This document shows, piece by piece, positions 44,401-53,539 of a DNA stretch of 64,000 nt. Source of the stretch: Drosophila miranda (taxonomy: Eukaryota; Arthropoda; Insecta; Diptera; Drosophilidae); assembly GCF_003369915.1 (NCBI RefSeq), contig NC_046674.1, forward strand, positions 26,291,657 to 26,355,656, in the 5' to 3' direction. A program made the translations under genes and the position numbers. The notes under the pieces were generated by a model. That model was not told the DNA's origin. It did no database searches and saw only the letters and a program-made list of their open reading frames with translations. Position 1 is the stretch's first letter, and every line of letters starts with the position of its first letter.

Positions 44401-46765
44401 GAAATGGTAAAGTAGAAACCAACAAAAGTAGAACAATCAGCAATAAGCTTTAATCTGTATTCTTTGTTCTGTATTCTTTATTCTGTATTAATTGTAGATA
44501 TTTTGACACTTGTTCCTACTTTGTGGATTGGAACTAGTTTCGGTTCAATACTGACCTTGTTCATAACCATGCCGGAACGAGATGTGCGCAAATCTCAGCC
44601 AGTATTGATAACAATAAATGGTAAGAACGAATGGCCGAGTTTACCAGTACAATGTATCATGCCTCAGGTACTGGCTCAACGATTAAGACACATTCCTTAC
44701 TATCGCGCCGTCGTAAATACAATCGTCTCAGAACCTCAAAATCAGTCACTTCAAATTGGAATAATTCTTCATATGGCTTCATTTTGGCTGTGTTCATTTC
44801 ATTTTCTTACATAAGTCAGCTATCAATTTAAGACAACAGCACATAAACACATCATGAATCAAGAAAATGGATCGTACTTTGTGTATTTACACTCCATTTC
44901 ATAATCACTAAGCACAATCGTTATAAATCCATCACCGATCCCTGATCAAGGTGCGATGGTGGACGCGGCCAATCTTTAAATCTCTCTAATCTTCTATCTA
45001 AATATAATCTGTTCTGTTCTTTCTGTTGTAGGCGGCCCCGTGGTTCGACTCAAAGGCTCCATAACTTCCATGTCTTTTTTAGACTCATACGGATCGATCA
45101 TACCCTATACATTTGAGACCTGGCGTGACGAGAAAAGGGACAAGACAGATCGTAATCTATCCCATTCTATATACTACATATATGTATATTACCATCCATT
45201 ACTCATCCGCATCTGTTGCAGGCACACCCACTAAGAGCAGCAGCCGCACCAGTCCCACTTTCACACCAACAACTGCCAATACAATACCAAACACTTCGGT
45301 CGCTGGAGGCGTGGCGGGTAGTGCCGGTGGCGGTGGCATTGGCATTGGCGGTGGTGGCAGCGGTGGAGCAGCCGCTGGAGCAGCAGGAACCGCTGGCGCT
45401 GCAGCTGGCAGTGGGGCTGCGGGCAGTGTCAGTGGGGCAGCTGGCGCCGGTGCAGGCAGCAGTGGCGCTGTCGGAGGCGTTATCAGCAGCAGTGCGAGTA
45501 CCAGCAGCAGCGGCATTATCGGCAGCATCAGCACCGGCCTGGAAACACTCACCGATCGACAATATATCGTTATTGCAAGCGAGAAACAAACAAAAGTCTT
45601 CGATGTGGCCAATCAGTGCTGCATTAATCGCATACAATTATCGGAAATGGATTTTGCAGTCAAGGCAGAAACTATCACGATGAAGGGTATGTATAAGAAT
45701 AAAAAACTCGATCTGCCCCCCTCCCGTCTGGAATAAAACTCTCTCTCTCTCTCTTCCTCTCTGTCCTTTTTTCAGATGGCTCTTGCTTAGCAACCTATCT
45801 TTCGAATGGCCATCTAATGGTACATAGTCTTCCTAGTCTAAAACTGTTATTGGATACTGATTTCTTACCGCTTATGGAGTTAAGGTGAGAGCAGAGCTCT
45901 GGTCTTGAGACCAAAGAAACCCTTTCGATTGCCATTTCTCTCTCTCTCTCTCTGCAGTTTTCAAACAAAATGTAAACAGGGAATTGTGGATCCAATGCTT
46001 TCGATATGGGGTCAACAGATCATTGTTCATGAAGACACAAATCAGTAAGTGGTTGTAGCAAAGGCCTGGTCCCTGCAGACTGATTTCATTTCGTATATTC
46101 TTGTATATCCCACACAGAATATCAAAAATTTTTTGCTTTAGTCATAAAGGTCATGGATTGTACATGGCATCGCCCACCGAAATTCAAAAATTCACGATAT
46201 CATCGGAATTCTGGTAAGCTACCAACTTACAGCCTCTGAATAGTACCCTTATCCTAAAGGTTTTTTTTTTAAATTTTTCAGTCAATTTATTTTGGAGATG
46301 ATGGGTGAACTATATTCGGTACACGAAATGCCCGAACAACCGAAGGAGGGTTTCTTTAAGGGTCTATTTGGCGGCGGGGCCAAACTCTTGGATCGCGAAG
46401 AGCTTTGTAAGTTTCCACAAGAGTAGAGTGGCTAAGAGATTCCCTTCAAAACATTGGACTCCGTTCATTAAAACAATCGCTTCGGTCGCATCGTATTTTT
46501 GTTTTCAGTTGGCGAGCAGAGCGGGAAAGCAAATCGTTCGGTTGCACGGCATATACCCGGTCCCAATTTGGAGCAGCTCGGCACACGTGCTTCCACAGCC
46601 GCATCGGAGATTAGTCGGGCGCACCAGCTGGCCATGGAGCGCGGCGAGAAGCTCAATCTTTTGGAGGAGCGCGCCGAGCGTATGGCCAATACAGCTCAAG
46701 ATTTCACCGGTACAGCGCATCAATTAATGCTTAAATATAAAGACAAAAAGTGGTATCAGTTGTAA
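27968..46765 (+). CDS. tomosyn: Tomosyn (STXBP5-like syntaxin-binding protein), 22 coding exons
   Basis: Exon ends: 27968-28090, 28414-28511, 28638-28826, 29512-29646, 29729-29792, 29857-30064, 30160-30235, 30324-30478, 30978-31159, 31246-31728, 31788-31930, 33494-33671, exon 13A 36710-37772 or 13B 41549-42248, 44290-44406, 44498-44620, 45032-45151, 45222-45686, 45776-45884, 45958-46044, 46142-46213, 46282-46406, 46509-46765. All junctions are GT/AG. The CDS is 4572 nt (13A, 1523 aa) or 4209 nt (13B, 1402 aa), both in frame. It begins MKKFTFKGVLDGFR. Lgl-type WD40 propellers follow (TADDTIHLW, HPGAVIALCDNPLDANKLL, ITGHQDGSLKFWDSG), then a long disordered linker, a second propeller part (SRSRSSSMSS ... 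LWIGTSFGSILTL), FFKGLFGGGAKLLDREELFGE, and a C-terminal R-SNARE motif ending LMLKYKDKKWYQL. The family competes with synaptobrevin for syntaxin/SNAP-25 and restrains neurotransmitter and dense-core vesicle release at presynaptic sites. Exon 17 has a Gly/Ala-rich insert. Confidence 0.96.
31931..33493 (+). other. tomosyn intron 11
   Basis: 1.56 kb between gtgagt at 31931 and tttttag ending at 33493. It contains a CCATC repeat (32015-32065), a C/A-rich stretch and a long T-rich 3' half. No second exon with matching phase (entry phase 2) stands out. Confidence 0.6.
35328..35369 (+). repeat. (CT)21 microsatellite
   Basis: About 42 nt of CT repeat within tomosyn intron 12. Confidence 0.95.
35945..35972 (+). 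repeat. (CA)14 microsatellite
   Basis: Perfect CA repeat within tomosyn intron 12. Confidence 0.95.
36588..36617 (+). repeat. (CCAAAA)n short tandem repeat
   Basis: Five units of a hexamer, about 90 nt upstream of alternative exon 13A. Confidence 0.9.
36710..37772 (+). other. tomosyn: tomosyn alternative exon 13A
   Basis: 1063 nt, entry phase 0 after ...SSDQ, exit phase 1 (C carried over). It begins LNDTTSPDSPSIEF and encodes a low-complexity Ala/Ser/Pro/Gly region. A gggacc/gggact repeat (36909-36941) encodes a (Gly-Thr)n run. A more complex part follows with KSMSWKTFNLKRQLSKVNMK and NVNTDLESIKNTSIFYTP. It ends in a basic segment (KEKSRDQRLLSVPNIKYQPRDL ... GNLSKKM). The SWKTFNLKRQLSKV segment resembles conserved linker motifs of tomosyn/synapsin-like regions and is probably functional. 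Spliced to 44290 it reads ...KKMHKLDGTFSRS. From memory, D. melanogaster tomosyn uses mutually exclusive 13A/13B exons. Confidence 0.85.
37773..41548 (+). other. tomosyn intron between exons 13A and 13B
   Basis: 3.8 kb with CA (38015-38032), AAAC (38933-38951), ACAACA/CACCAC (39106-39310) and CTGTCCC (39832-39870) tracts, then CT tracts before exon 13B. Two exon-like bits with acceptor sequences at 38086 (attcatag) and 39034 (aaactag) were considered and are not supported. Confidence 0.55.
41549..42248 (+). other. tomosyn: tomosyn alternative exon 13B
   Basis: 700 nt. The acceptor is tatctcag at 41548 and the donor is caag|gtggga at 42248/42249. Entry phase 0 and exit phase 1 are identical to 13A. 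It begins INGGAGNAANAS and encodes Gln, Ala, Ser and Gly homopolymer tracts, a His/Gln repeat (catcag/catccg units), and ends TSYESLKKSKSQ. Joined to the preceding exon it reads SSDQINGG, and to the following exon SKSQDKLDGTFSRS. The carried-over G makes Asp, whereas 13A makes His. There is almost no complex sequence except the last ~20 residues. The exon fits the 13B isoform of tomosyn. Confidence 0.8.
42249..44289 (+). other. tomosyn intron 13
   Basis: 2 kb. It includes CT tracts at 42466-42482, 42614-42630, 42935-42950, 43015-43031, 43075-43091 and 43155-43169, and CA tracts at 43380-43400. No exon with the required phase is seen. Confidence 0.6.
46509..46765 (+). other. tomosyn: tomosyn last coding exon: R-SNARE motif
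   Basis: It encodes FGEQSGKANRSVARHIPGP, then a 60-residue coiled-coil R-SNARE segment with the central Arg within MERGEKLNLLEER, ending KYKDKKWYQL and TAA. The exon is followed by AATAAA at 46944-46949. It is the left copy of a duplicated exon (right copy 53964-54220). Confidence 0.95.
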
Positions 46766-47179
46766 AATATCTATTTTAGGAGCCAATTCTACCACAGTTA
46801 TTGTAATATTGCTTTTATAACACTTTCTACTACATTACGAGTAAAGTACACTTATTTAATTTCTGTTTTCAAGTCGTCACGTTATTTACAAAAACAAAAA
46901 CAACCAAAAACAAAAACAAAACCAACAAAAAAAAGCTGTTTTTAATAAAAATATATAGACCAAAAAAAAAGAAGAATCTTCTTAATGCTGTGGTTTTCCC
47001 TTTCGCACAATGTGTCCTCTTCCAAATAAAACTGGGCTTGGAACATGCGCTTTGCTGGCCAAAGGTTGCTGGACAGTTTAGAGGAGGCAGCAGCAGGTCT
47101 CTTTGACGTGCAAATATTTTAAATCTTCCGCATCTTTCGGACATTGATTTTTTCACTATTCAAATTATCGATAGTGGAA

Positions 47180-47460
47180 AAAAACGAGGGGGAACGTTGT
47201 GAGTTGCTGCTGCGATCGCAACTCTAAATTAATACTCGATACATAGTCAGTATGGCTAAATTGAGCGACAAAGAGTGCGTGCAGAAAACGTTTCTGAACA
47301 TGTCTTCGGGCGCTGCGTAGCCACTGCAAATTTATTCCTTCCCAGATTCGACAATCTGGTAGATATGGTCATTCTTTATGATTGTGGGTTTTCTCTCGTA
47401 TCTTCAATATTGTGGATGCCACAGATTTTCGTCCTTTGCGGAGTCCTTTGTTTGATCTCT
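47180..47460 (-). mobile_element. DINE/SGM-like fragment, inverted, with terminal hairpin
   Basis: Read on the minus strand it matches the 3' half of the element at 54996-56124: gacgaaaatctgtggcatcc, the block ending gcagtggctacgcagcgccc, then the actcgatac-type subterminal repeat. It ends in a hairpin (gagttgc ... gcaactc, 47201-47224) and the tail aacgttccccctcgttttt. Lack of coding, the 3' hairpin and the subterminal repeats are characteristic of DINE/Helitron-like elements. It lies 415 nt after the tomosyn stop codon. Confidence 0.75.
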
Positions 47461-47616
47461 GGATGTAGTAGCTGAAAGAGAGTCTCGTTGTTCAAGAATA
47501 AGGCCTGAATTAAGCGGTACAAAGAAATAGAGTTGTTTTTTTGTCTTAAAAGGGTACAGAGTTTAGTAGGTGCTCGGATCTTCCTTCTGGCTCGTCCTTC
47601 GGGGTAGCCGAGAGGA

Positions 47617-47692
47617 TTGGTTGCGGCGGTTTAAGTGCGCTCCGAAGAGATTATTCGTTGCGGAGGTTTAAGTGCGCTCCGAGGAGAAGGTA
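47617..47692 (+). repeat. Minisatellite of unit 1 (about 2 repeats)
   Basis: The units have the form gcggaggtttaagtgcgctc followed by cgaggagaag, about 32 bp. Only about two copies are here, against about five to six in units 2 and 3, so the array is length-variable between duplicates. Confidence 0.85.
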
Positions 47693-47760
47693 TGAATATT
47701 ACTAGCTAGTTAGGATCGTCAGCACTGAACATATACTTTTATACGATTGATGAGTCAATT

Positions 47761-48020
47761 TTCTACAAGGCTGGCTAATTTAAAGGTGCCAGTCCTTCCA
47801 CGCTTTAATTAACTTGCTCAAAGACGCTGGTGTCTATGAGGAAGGAATGGCATATGACGCAGTTAAGCAGCTTGCGCCGGCGATGCAATTGTCCACCATG
47901 GAACAAATCGAGGAAAACCAGGAGTACCTGCATTTCGAACGTGCCCGCTGTGCGAGCATAGTCTTATTCCTCGCTGGAGCTGCACCAATCGACCATGCTG
48001 CCTTCTGTGCTGATGGCTGA
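47761..48020 (+). pseudogene. Unidentified ORF fragment, unit 1 copy
   Basis: A truncated copy of the 89-codon frame at 56552-56821. The first exon-like 24 codons, including the start, are missing (a deletion of about 90 bp after aaaggtg). The remaining frame contains LLKDAGVYEEGMAYDAVKQL and ends HAAFCADG. Substitutions relative to unit 2 include Glu/Lys and Ala/Glu changes. Confidence 0.5.
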
Positions 48021-48222
48021 GCCCATGGCTGGTGATGTGGCTATTGATGTCTCACAGCGCGATTGCGATAGTCCTCCTGAAGGGTCTGTTCATATGACTG
48101 TTAGTACATCACCCCCTCGACTGGAGCCCTTCGGCGGAGCGTCAGAGCTTACCCAAGCGCAGAGCTGACGGGAACAGCCACGCCATCGGTTCGGAGGAAA
48201 AGCGTACTAATAGCGTAAAAAA

Positions 48223-48492
48223 GCGCACTAATAAAACCGTCTGAAGAATTTAAAAATAAAATCAAAGAATTAGAATTAATATTTATACATAATGTAAAAG
48301 AACATTTCAATTTAACCACAAATGTCAAGGCAAAATTATTAATGACTGCACAAAATGTAAATATTAACATAGACGTAGAATCATTTGATTTTAAAATTAT
48401 AATTTATTTTAGAATTAAGAACCTTAACAAAAAAATATCCGTGCAAAGTCAGAAGCAATGTTTGCTTGCAAATGCAAAATTATTAAAACTAA
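48223..48492 (+). mobile_element. P-transposase C-terminal fragment, unit 1
   Basis: Translation from cgcactaataaaaccgtctg gives ALIKPSEEFKNKIKELEL, then a Val-Lys-rich segment and DVESFDFKIIIYFRIKNLNK ... LLKLTL. This is the recognisable end of P-element transposase (exon 3). The 5' part of the element is missing. It is interrupted on the 3' side by a LINE. The P 3' end resumes at 49195. Confidence 0.8.
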
Positions 48493-49194
48493 CTTTAGTA
48501 AAGCATTCGACTCTGCAAACCAGCGCATAAACTTGACCTTTTAGGGTTTCCGCCCAACCTGCTGAGATGGATTTCTAGCTATCTTTGTTCCAGGTCGCCC
48601 AGGCCATGGGCGTGCTTGGGTTTATAAAGAGGTGGTCAAAGGAATTTGACAACCCCTATATAACAATGACTCTCTATACGTCGCTTGTTCGTCCGATCTT
48701 AGAATACCGCTCCTGTGTATGGTGCCCTCAGTACAAAGTACACCAGGACCGTATAGAATCAGTAGAGAAAAACTTTTTGCTCTGCGGGGCCTTAACTGGG
48801 ATGAAGGTGTGAGAGTCCCATCTTACTCTAGTAGACTGCTATTATTAAACCTCCCATCCTTAGTTAACCGTAGAAAAAATGCTTGGTGTGATTTTTATGC
48901 ACAACTTGATCAGGGGTGTCATAGACAGCCCTGATCTGTTAAGCCGCATAAACTTTACGATTCCTATTAGACTTACTGGAAATTTTATACCGTTTTTCCT
49001 TCCACTTTTTAGATCGAATTATTCCTTGCATGAACCGTTTAGGGTCTTATGCTCGAATTATAATTCCCTCTACCATATCATATCCACCACTAATTCTCTT
49101 CCTCTTATTAAATTACTAATCCTTACACACCTTTCTAGTAATAAGTAATTAGTAATTGTGGTGGTATTTTTATTTCACCTCTTTGATTTCTAAA
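48493..49194 (+). mobile_element. Non-LTR retrotransposon fragment (unit 1, RT deleted)
   Basis: It starts within the reverse transcriptase at FSKAFDSANQR. About 400 bp of RT are deleted after the ccaggtcgc motif relative to unit 2. It resumes with AMGVLGFIKRWSKEFDNP, then TSLVRPILEYRSCVWCPQY, a frameshifted RGLNWDEGVRVPSYSSRLLLL, and the family C-terminus. It is 5'-truncated and inserted in the 3' UTR of the P fragment. It belongs to the jockey/CR1-like grade; the clade is not determined. Confidence 0.8.
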
Positions 49195-49362
49195 AGGAAA
49201 TTTTAAACCCCACGGGCCTGTTAAGGATTAATCAACATCAACATATGCCGTCTCATTCACACTCTCTATACTATGTGCCTTTCACTCGCACTTATTGCTA
49301 ACATACGTTAAGGGACTGACTTTTACCGACGAGACCACCTTAAATCATCATGTAGCATCATG
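49195..49362 (+). mobile_element. P element 3' terminal segment, unit 1
   Basis: From aggaaattttaaaccccacg to gcatcatg it is homologous to the 3' end of the KP-like element at 50377-50537, including ctcgcacttattgctaacat and the inner terminal repeat part cgacgagaccacctt. The outer end is altered (aaatcatcatgtagcatcatg), as if about 5 bp were inserted in the terminal repeat. Confidence 0.8.
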
Positions 49363-49454
49363 GCTACGTCAATGTTGCTGGTTAACTGGTTTCAGCTCTC
49401 CTTTTTCCGACTCCGGACAGCCGTTCGACATTGCCATAGCATAGCCATTGAAAT

Positions 49455-50545
49455 AGCCAGCGCATGATGCAATTATACAAGGTGGTCTCGTTGGGAGCCG
49501 AAGTTCGTTCGTGTTGTCCCTTATCGTTAGTGCGTGTTTGCTTGTTGATGTAGAAGGTTGTTCGCGGACGAATTTTTGTATAAATTCTTAACCCTTACGT
49601 GCCACCAACAAAAAATGACATACTGCACTTTTTGCCGAAATCATGTTCCGGGAGTAAAATTTATTCATGCTCCGATACTCATTTCAAAGCTTCCCAGTGG
49701 AAGTCTGCACCTAACAAAGGGCAGACTTATAAAAGGAGGAGATTGATTGATAACGCCGTTCCGGATAGAGAGGACGAAAGTTTAAAAGATGGTTTCGTCA
49801 ATTCGAACACGCAAACAGAGTAAGTTTACCGTGTGAAAATATATAAATAAATGTAAATAATAATGCAAATGCTCTGTAGGGACGAAATGATAAATCATGC
49901 AATGTTCAAGGAAAACGAGTGCCTGAGACAAAAGATTCGTGCTATGGAGGTGGAAATGCATCGCGTAAGCCAGCAGCTTGAGGACTCGCGCCAATTAGAA
50001 AAGTCTCTTGGGAAAATTTTTACGGATAATCAAATCAAAATATTAAAGAGTGGTGGAAAACGACAAAAATTTAATTCGGAGGATATATCTGCGGCAATTT
50101 GCCTTCATACCGCAGGCGCTGGAGCGTACAACCATCTTTATAAAAAAGGATTTCCTTTGCCTAGTCGTGCTACGTTATACAGATGGTTATCTGAAGTAGA
50201 AATAAAGACTGGCACCCTGGATGTGGTCATTGACCTTATGGAAAATGAGGAAATGGTTGAGGCCGACAATCTTAACAAATAAATATCCATGGAAAGGCAG
50301 AAGCAACGTTTGCTTGCAAATTCAAAACTATTAAATATAAAACCATAAAAAAAACTTCAACACTGTATTATAATAGGAAATTTTAAATCCCACGGGCCTG
50401 TTAAGGGTTAATCAACATCAACATATGCCGTCTCACTCACAATCACTATACTATGTGCTTTTCACTCGCACTTATTGCTAGCATACGTTACGGGACTGAC
50501 TTTTACCGACGAGACCACCTTGTATATTTGCATCATGAGCCAGCG
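49455..50545 (+). mobile_element. Internally deleted KP-like P element, copy 1 (with TSD)
   Basis: The element spans 49463-50537 (1075 bp). The 31-bp terminal inverted repeats begin catgatgcaa and match at 29 of 31 positions. It is flanked by the 8-bp target duplication AGCCAGCG (49455-49462 and 50538-50545). It holds THAP exon 0 (ATG 49615, donor 49820), a 60-nt intron, and exon 1 (49880-50282), which stops where an internal deletion joins exon 1 to the extreme 3' end of the transposase gene (junction around cttaacaaa). Exon 0 has a 73-bp deletion that removes part of the zinc finger and shifts frame; exon 1 is open. P elements of KP type encode DNA-binding repressors rather than transposase. 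Confidence 0.9.
49615..50282 (+). pseudogene. P KP-like repressor ORF, broken in THAP exon (copy 1)
   Basis: Exons 49615-49819 and 49880-50282. It starts MTYCTFCRNHVPGVKFIHAP (the C2CH THAP zinc finger start), but the region with the second Cys/His pair is removed by a 73-bp deletion with microhomology cga. The exon 1 frame is intact: a Leu/Glu-rich zipper-like helix (CLRQKIRAMEVEMHRVSQQL), then a helix-turn-helix-like IKILKSGGKR ... LPSRATLYRWLSEVEI, stopping at DNLNK. Confidence 0.8.
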
Positions 50546-50712
50546 GAGGTGGTGTGGCAACAGCGGCCCCAGTGGCGGGGAACAAGGACTGTATACCCGC
50601 CTCCTGGTGCTGTGACGGCGGAAATGACTGCCCGGCGGATCAGTTCATCTGCCAGTCCGGCGAGTGCCGCGACAAGGTTCTGGTTTCCGATGGTACCACC
50701 AACTGTGACTAA
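50546..50712 (+). pseudogene. LDL-receptor class A-like gene fragment, unit 1
   Basis: In the frame GGVATAAPVAGN it reads KDCIPASWCCDGGNDCPADQ, then FICQSGECRDK, and stops at DCD-like NCD|taa. Cys spacing and the CDG..DC motif are those of LDLa repeats of extracellular receptors. After the stop, a shifted frame has DETGCCQRKET. It is a fragment of a secreted or membrane protein gene captured in the unit. The P element sits immediately 5' of it. Confidence 0.55.
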
Positions 50713-51067
50713 TGTCCACGATGAGACCGGCTGCTGCCAGCGGAAAGAAACGATATGTGCCCAAATTCTTAAGCTAACAATACCTACTCCCTCTTCCCAC
50801 AGCGTTGCATATCAGCCTTCCTGCTCTGGGAGAACTGTGCCGACATTTTCTTGTAGCGGCGCATGACTCACGCCTCGGATAATTGGTCATTTATGAATCA
50901 TAAATGATAATTTATGAAAACTCTGCTTGAAAACAGCCTGTCCCTCGGACTAGTCCGCGGCGGATCAACGTCGATGCAAGCCGGACAACCGATTACCGAA
51001 AAAACGGGACTCGTACAATCTAATACTGAAACAGCACAGAGCTGGTGAAGGAAATCAGAAAAAAATC

Positions 51068-51113
51068 ATGTTTGTGAACATGTCCGCTTTCCCGGTAGCG
51101 CAGCAGTGGAAAC
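51068..51113 (+). other. First-exon-like segment with gtaagt donor, unit 1
   Basis: An ATG opens MFVNMSAFPVAQQWKR and is followed directly by gtaagtg. The same is present in unit 2 at 60311-60356 with one residue change (Asn/Asp). It could be the captured 5' exon of a host gene or chance. No continuation exon was identified. Confidence 0.25.
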
Positions 51114-52033
51114 GTAAGTGAAAACGAGACGGCAACATGTGGCAGTCTGTTTTTGCCATGCTTTGACTTCTAATTCTTAAATTTGTTGGTCATTTGCTGC
51201 TTCATCAGTGCTGCCGACTTTTTATCAAAAATAAAGCTATTTCTAATTTGAAGAAAAGAAAAAAATGCTGAAAATTATTAAAAAAAATTGTGAAAAAAGC
51301 CTAATTAATGGTATTAACAATTTTGTATTAAAGTGATATTTAAAATGTATTTTATATAATTTTCATTAACTCATCCAGCTCTGTGGGGCTAGCTTCTGAT
51401 TCGCATTCGTACGGCATGGTCGTACCAATCATGCATATTCGTTAGTTTTGTTTTGATATTGCAATATTTATCTTTTTCGTTCCCTCCTTTGTACTCATTT
51501 CGATAGCATTTGCAGAGCAACAGCTGACAGCTTAAGAAATCAGCTGTTTTCACTAGAATCTTTATAGAAATAAGCATCCAAAACCTAGTGCTGTCGCTGA
51601 TATTTTCTCTCTTTATTAAATTAATATCGCTATATTTGCATTCAATTTCTGAATATTTTCAACTTAAAGGTAATCCAAAATTTAGCTAATTCCATTTTTC
51701 TTAACGAACAATATTTTGTTGACGGAAAAAGGTCAACCTATTTTAGAATTTCTAAATTATCTGGTAAACTGGCAAATATCGTTAAAAAATAATAACATTT
51801 TCTTATCTTACGTTTTATGTAAGCGGTGGCAACATCAAAAAAGCTGATCTGATGGGAAAAAAGCTTAATCGGCAGCACTGAATCTAGCTAATGGCAACTC
51901 TCGAAATCTGTCAACACTGGTGTACGACCGCAGCGAAATACTATAAATACAGCTCAGCAGCTAGCCCTGCCTTCATTTATTTTTTCTGACCTTCGTGGCA
52001 GCATCAAATTTTCATATATTTCAGTTTTATAAG
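51114..52033. other. AT-rich spacer of unit 1
   Basis: About 900 bp with no supported gene. It includes the TATA-like ctataaataca at 51942-51952 (unit 2: 61187). The matching stretch in unit 2 is 60357-61265, with small indels only. Confidence 0.45.
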
Positions 52034-52285
52034 TTACTCAGCTGGTTGTAGTTGATCTTTTCTTGGCATCCGGGTTGCCGGTTGCTGATGGTTGTTGGCT
52101 GATTTGGTGCTTGGTGCGGAGGTTGTTCGCAACATAGATTTCACCACGCCGCTCGGTGCGGCAATACTGCAACTTCTTCTTGGGGAAGAGCTGTTAATTC
52201 CAAAAATTTCGAAGCAATGATCAGCCTGTCGAAATTGGCACCTCCGCACCAAATTGTCCAACGCTTTCTCGCTGGTTATGTGCAT
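52034..52285 (-). other. Small minus-strand ORF shared by units
   Basis: An 83-codon frame beginning MHITSEKALDNLVRR, continuing HCFEIFGINSSSPRRSCS and Thr/Pro/Ser-rich to the end. Unit 2 carries it at 61266-61517 with a few substitutions and an altered C-terminus. I recognise no domain. It may be a shadow of a + strand element. Confidence 0.25.
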
Positions 52286-52619
52286 GTCATATCGCCCAGT
52301 ATTATGACGACCACGGGCGTTACGACACTTTTAAAAGCGCACTATAAAACTATAAGAATGTCGCATTTTTTCTGGAGGACTTCTGTCGTTTGAAAGCGTC
52401 ATATCTCCGGCGATTTTAAGCAAATTATGCCGATACACAAACAAAAATACAAAAAAAAAAAACATTTTCTTAATTGAGCAAATATAGCTACTGCATGATT
52501 TATGAATAGCGTTTTTATTGGGAAGTTAATTTCATTAAGCAAAAATTATGAAAGTATTCCGTGCTGTATTTAAAATTATATAAACGTATTATTTAATATG
52601 TAAATATGTAGATAATTTA

Positions 52620-52970
52620 TTGTTATTGAACATGTGTATAGAATATAATGTTATAGATAATTTTTTCGGTGCAATAGGCAAAGCGTGTGAGGCGTTAAAA
52701 GGCATGCATCCCAGTTGCTTTCAATTTACTCAAGCATACAAGAAAAATGACAAGCAATCGATTTGTTTTGAGAATACGCTAAAAAAGCAATACGAAATCT
52801 TACTTTTACCAAAAAGCAAAATTGTCGAAGGATTTAACCTTCTAAAATGCGAAGCAATAACCTTAAACGAGAAGCTCTTTTCTACATTTTTAAAATATTT
52901 TAATAGACAGTGGATTAAAAAGGTGTATTTTATTTATTGTTTAATAATTGAGTTGTATTTTACTTATTAA
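52620..52970 (+). other. Transposase-like ORF fragment, unit 1
   Basis: The frame CIEYNVIDNFFGAIGKACEA ... FSTFLKYFNRQWIKKV has a Phe/Lys-rich composition. The segment FLKYFNRQWIKK is reminiscent of MULE/FLYWCH-type transposase relics, a weak resemblance only. It may splice at aaaaag|gtgtat to the ORF at 53213. Unit 2 holds an identical 116-residue copy at 61851-62201. The lack of amino-acid change between copies means recent duplication. Confidence 0.35.
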
Positions 52971-53189
52971 TGGTTAACCATAATTTTTATATCCGTGTTT
53001 GAGCGGTCAACTAGAACCACGGCTCAGTAGAAGCTTATAATTTGAATTTTGGAAATAAAATCCGAGCAAATGGGCACTTTTTTAAATTTGTTCAATGTCT
53101 TATTGATGCAGAATATGAAAAAGTCGCAAGTTTGCTTTACTAGCTAAGTTAATCATTCAAAATAATATGTTAGCTCAATTATTTTTGTC

Positions 53190-53539
53190 TTCAGGATCGC
53201 CCAAAAAAAATAATGAGCGCAATGAATCTTTTTGAAAGAGGTGAAATAAATATACAGGGTTTTCTGACATGCACTGTTTCCTTAGCTGACCGCTTTTCAA
53301 AGCAGGGCTTCCTTGAAAGGGTGGATATTGAAGGCAATTTAACTGAAATGTCTTCCGTAAACATTTGTGGTACATGTTGGGATCAAATTGTGGCCCACAT
53401 CCAAGCAAAAAACGTCTTGGAAGAAAAAGAAAATATAAAGTCTAAATGTCCCAGCTGCAACCAAGACGAGGCGAATCCGGGAACACATAGTAGACTTATC
53501 ATCAAGTTCGTTGGTGTCCCAGCTGGGAAAGACCCTTAG
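53190..53539 (+). other. Unidentified ORF with paired Cys motifs, unit 1 only
   Basis: It follows an acceptor-like tttttgtcttcag. The frame DRPKKIMSAMNLFERGEIN has ICGTCWDQIV and KCPSCNQDEA, two CxxC knuckles 32 residues apart, suggesting a zinc-binding module. It may be the continuation of the 52620 ORF. It is absent from unit 2, whose homology ends at about 62410. Confidence 0.35.

Noticed and set aside
45199..45637. Pro/Ala-rich minus-strand frames opposite tomosyn exon 17
   Set aside because: Shadow of the Gly/Ala/Ser-coding exon; the plus strand is phased into tomosyn.
46468..46689. Minus-strand frame opposite the SNARE exon (also at 53923-54144)
   Set aside because: Antisense shadow of a coding exon; identical in both copies only because the DNA was duplicated.
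47275..47475. 66-codon frame after tomosyn (also 54731-54931)
   Set aside because: It lies in the inverted DINE-like element, which is non-coding.
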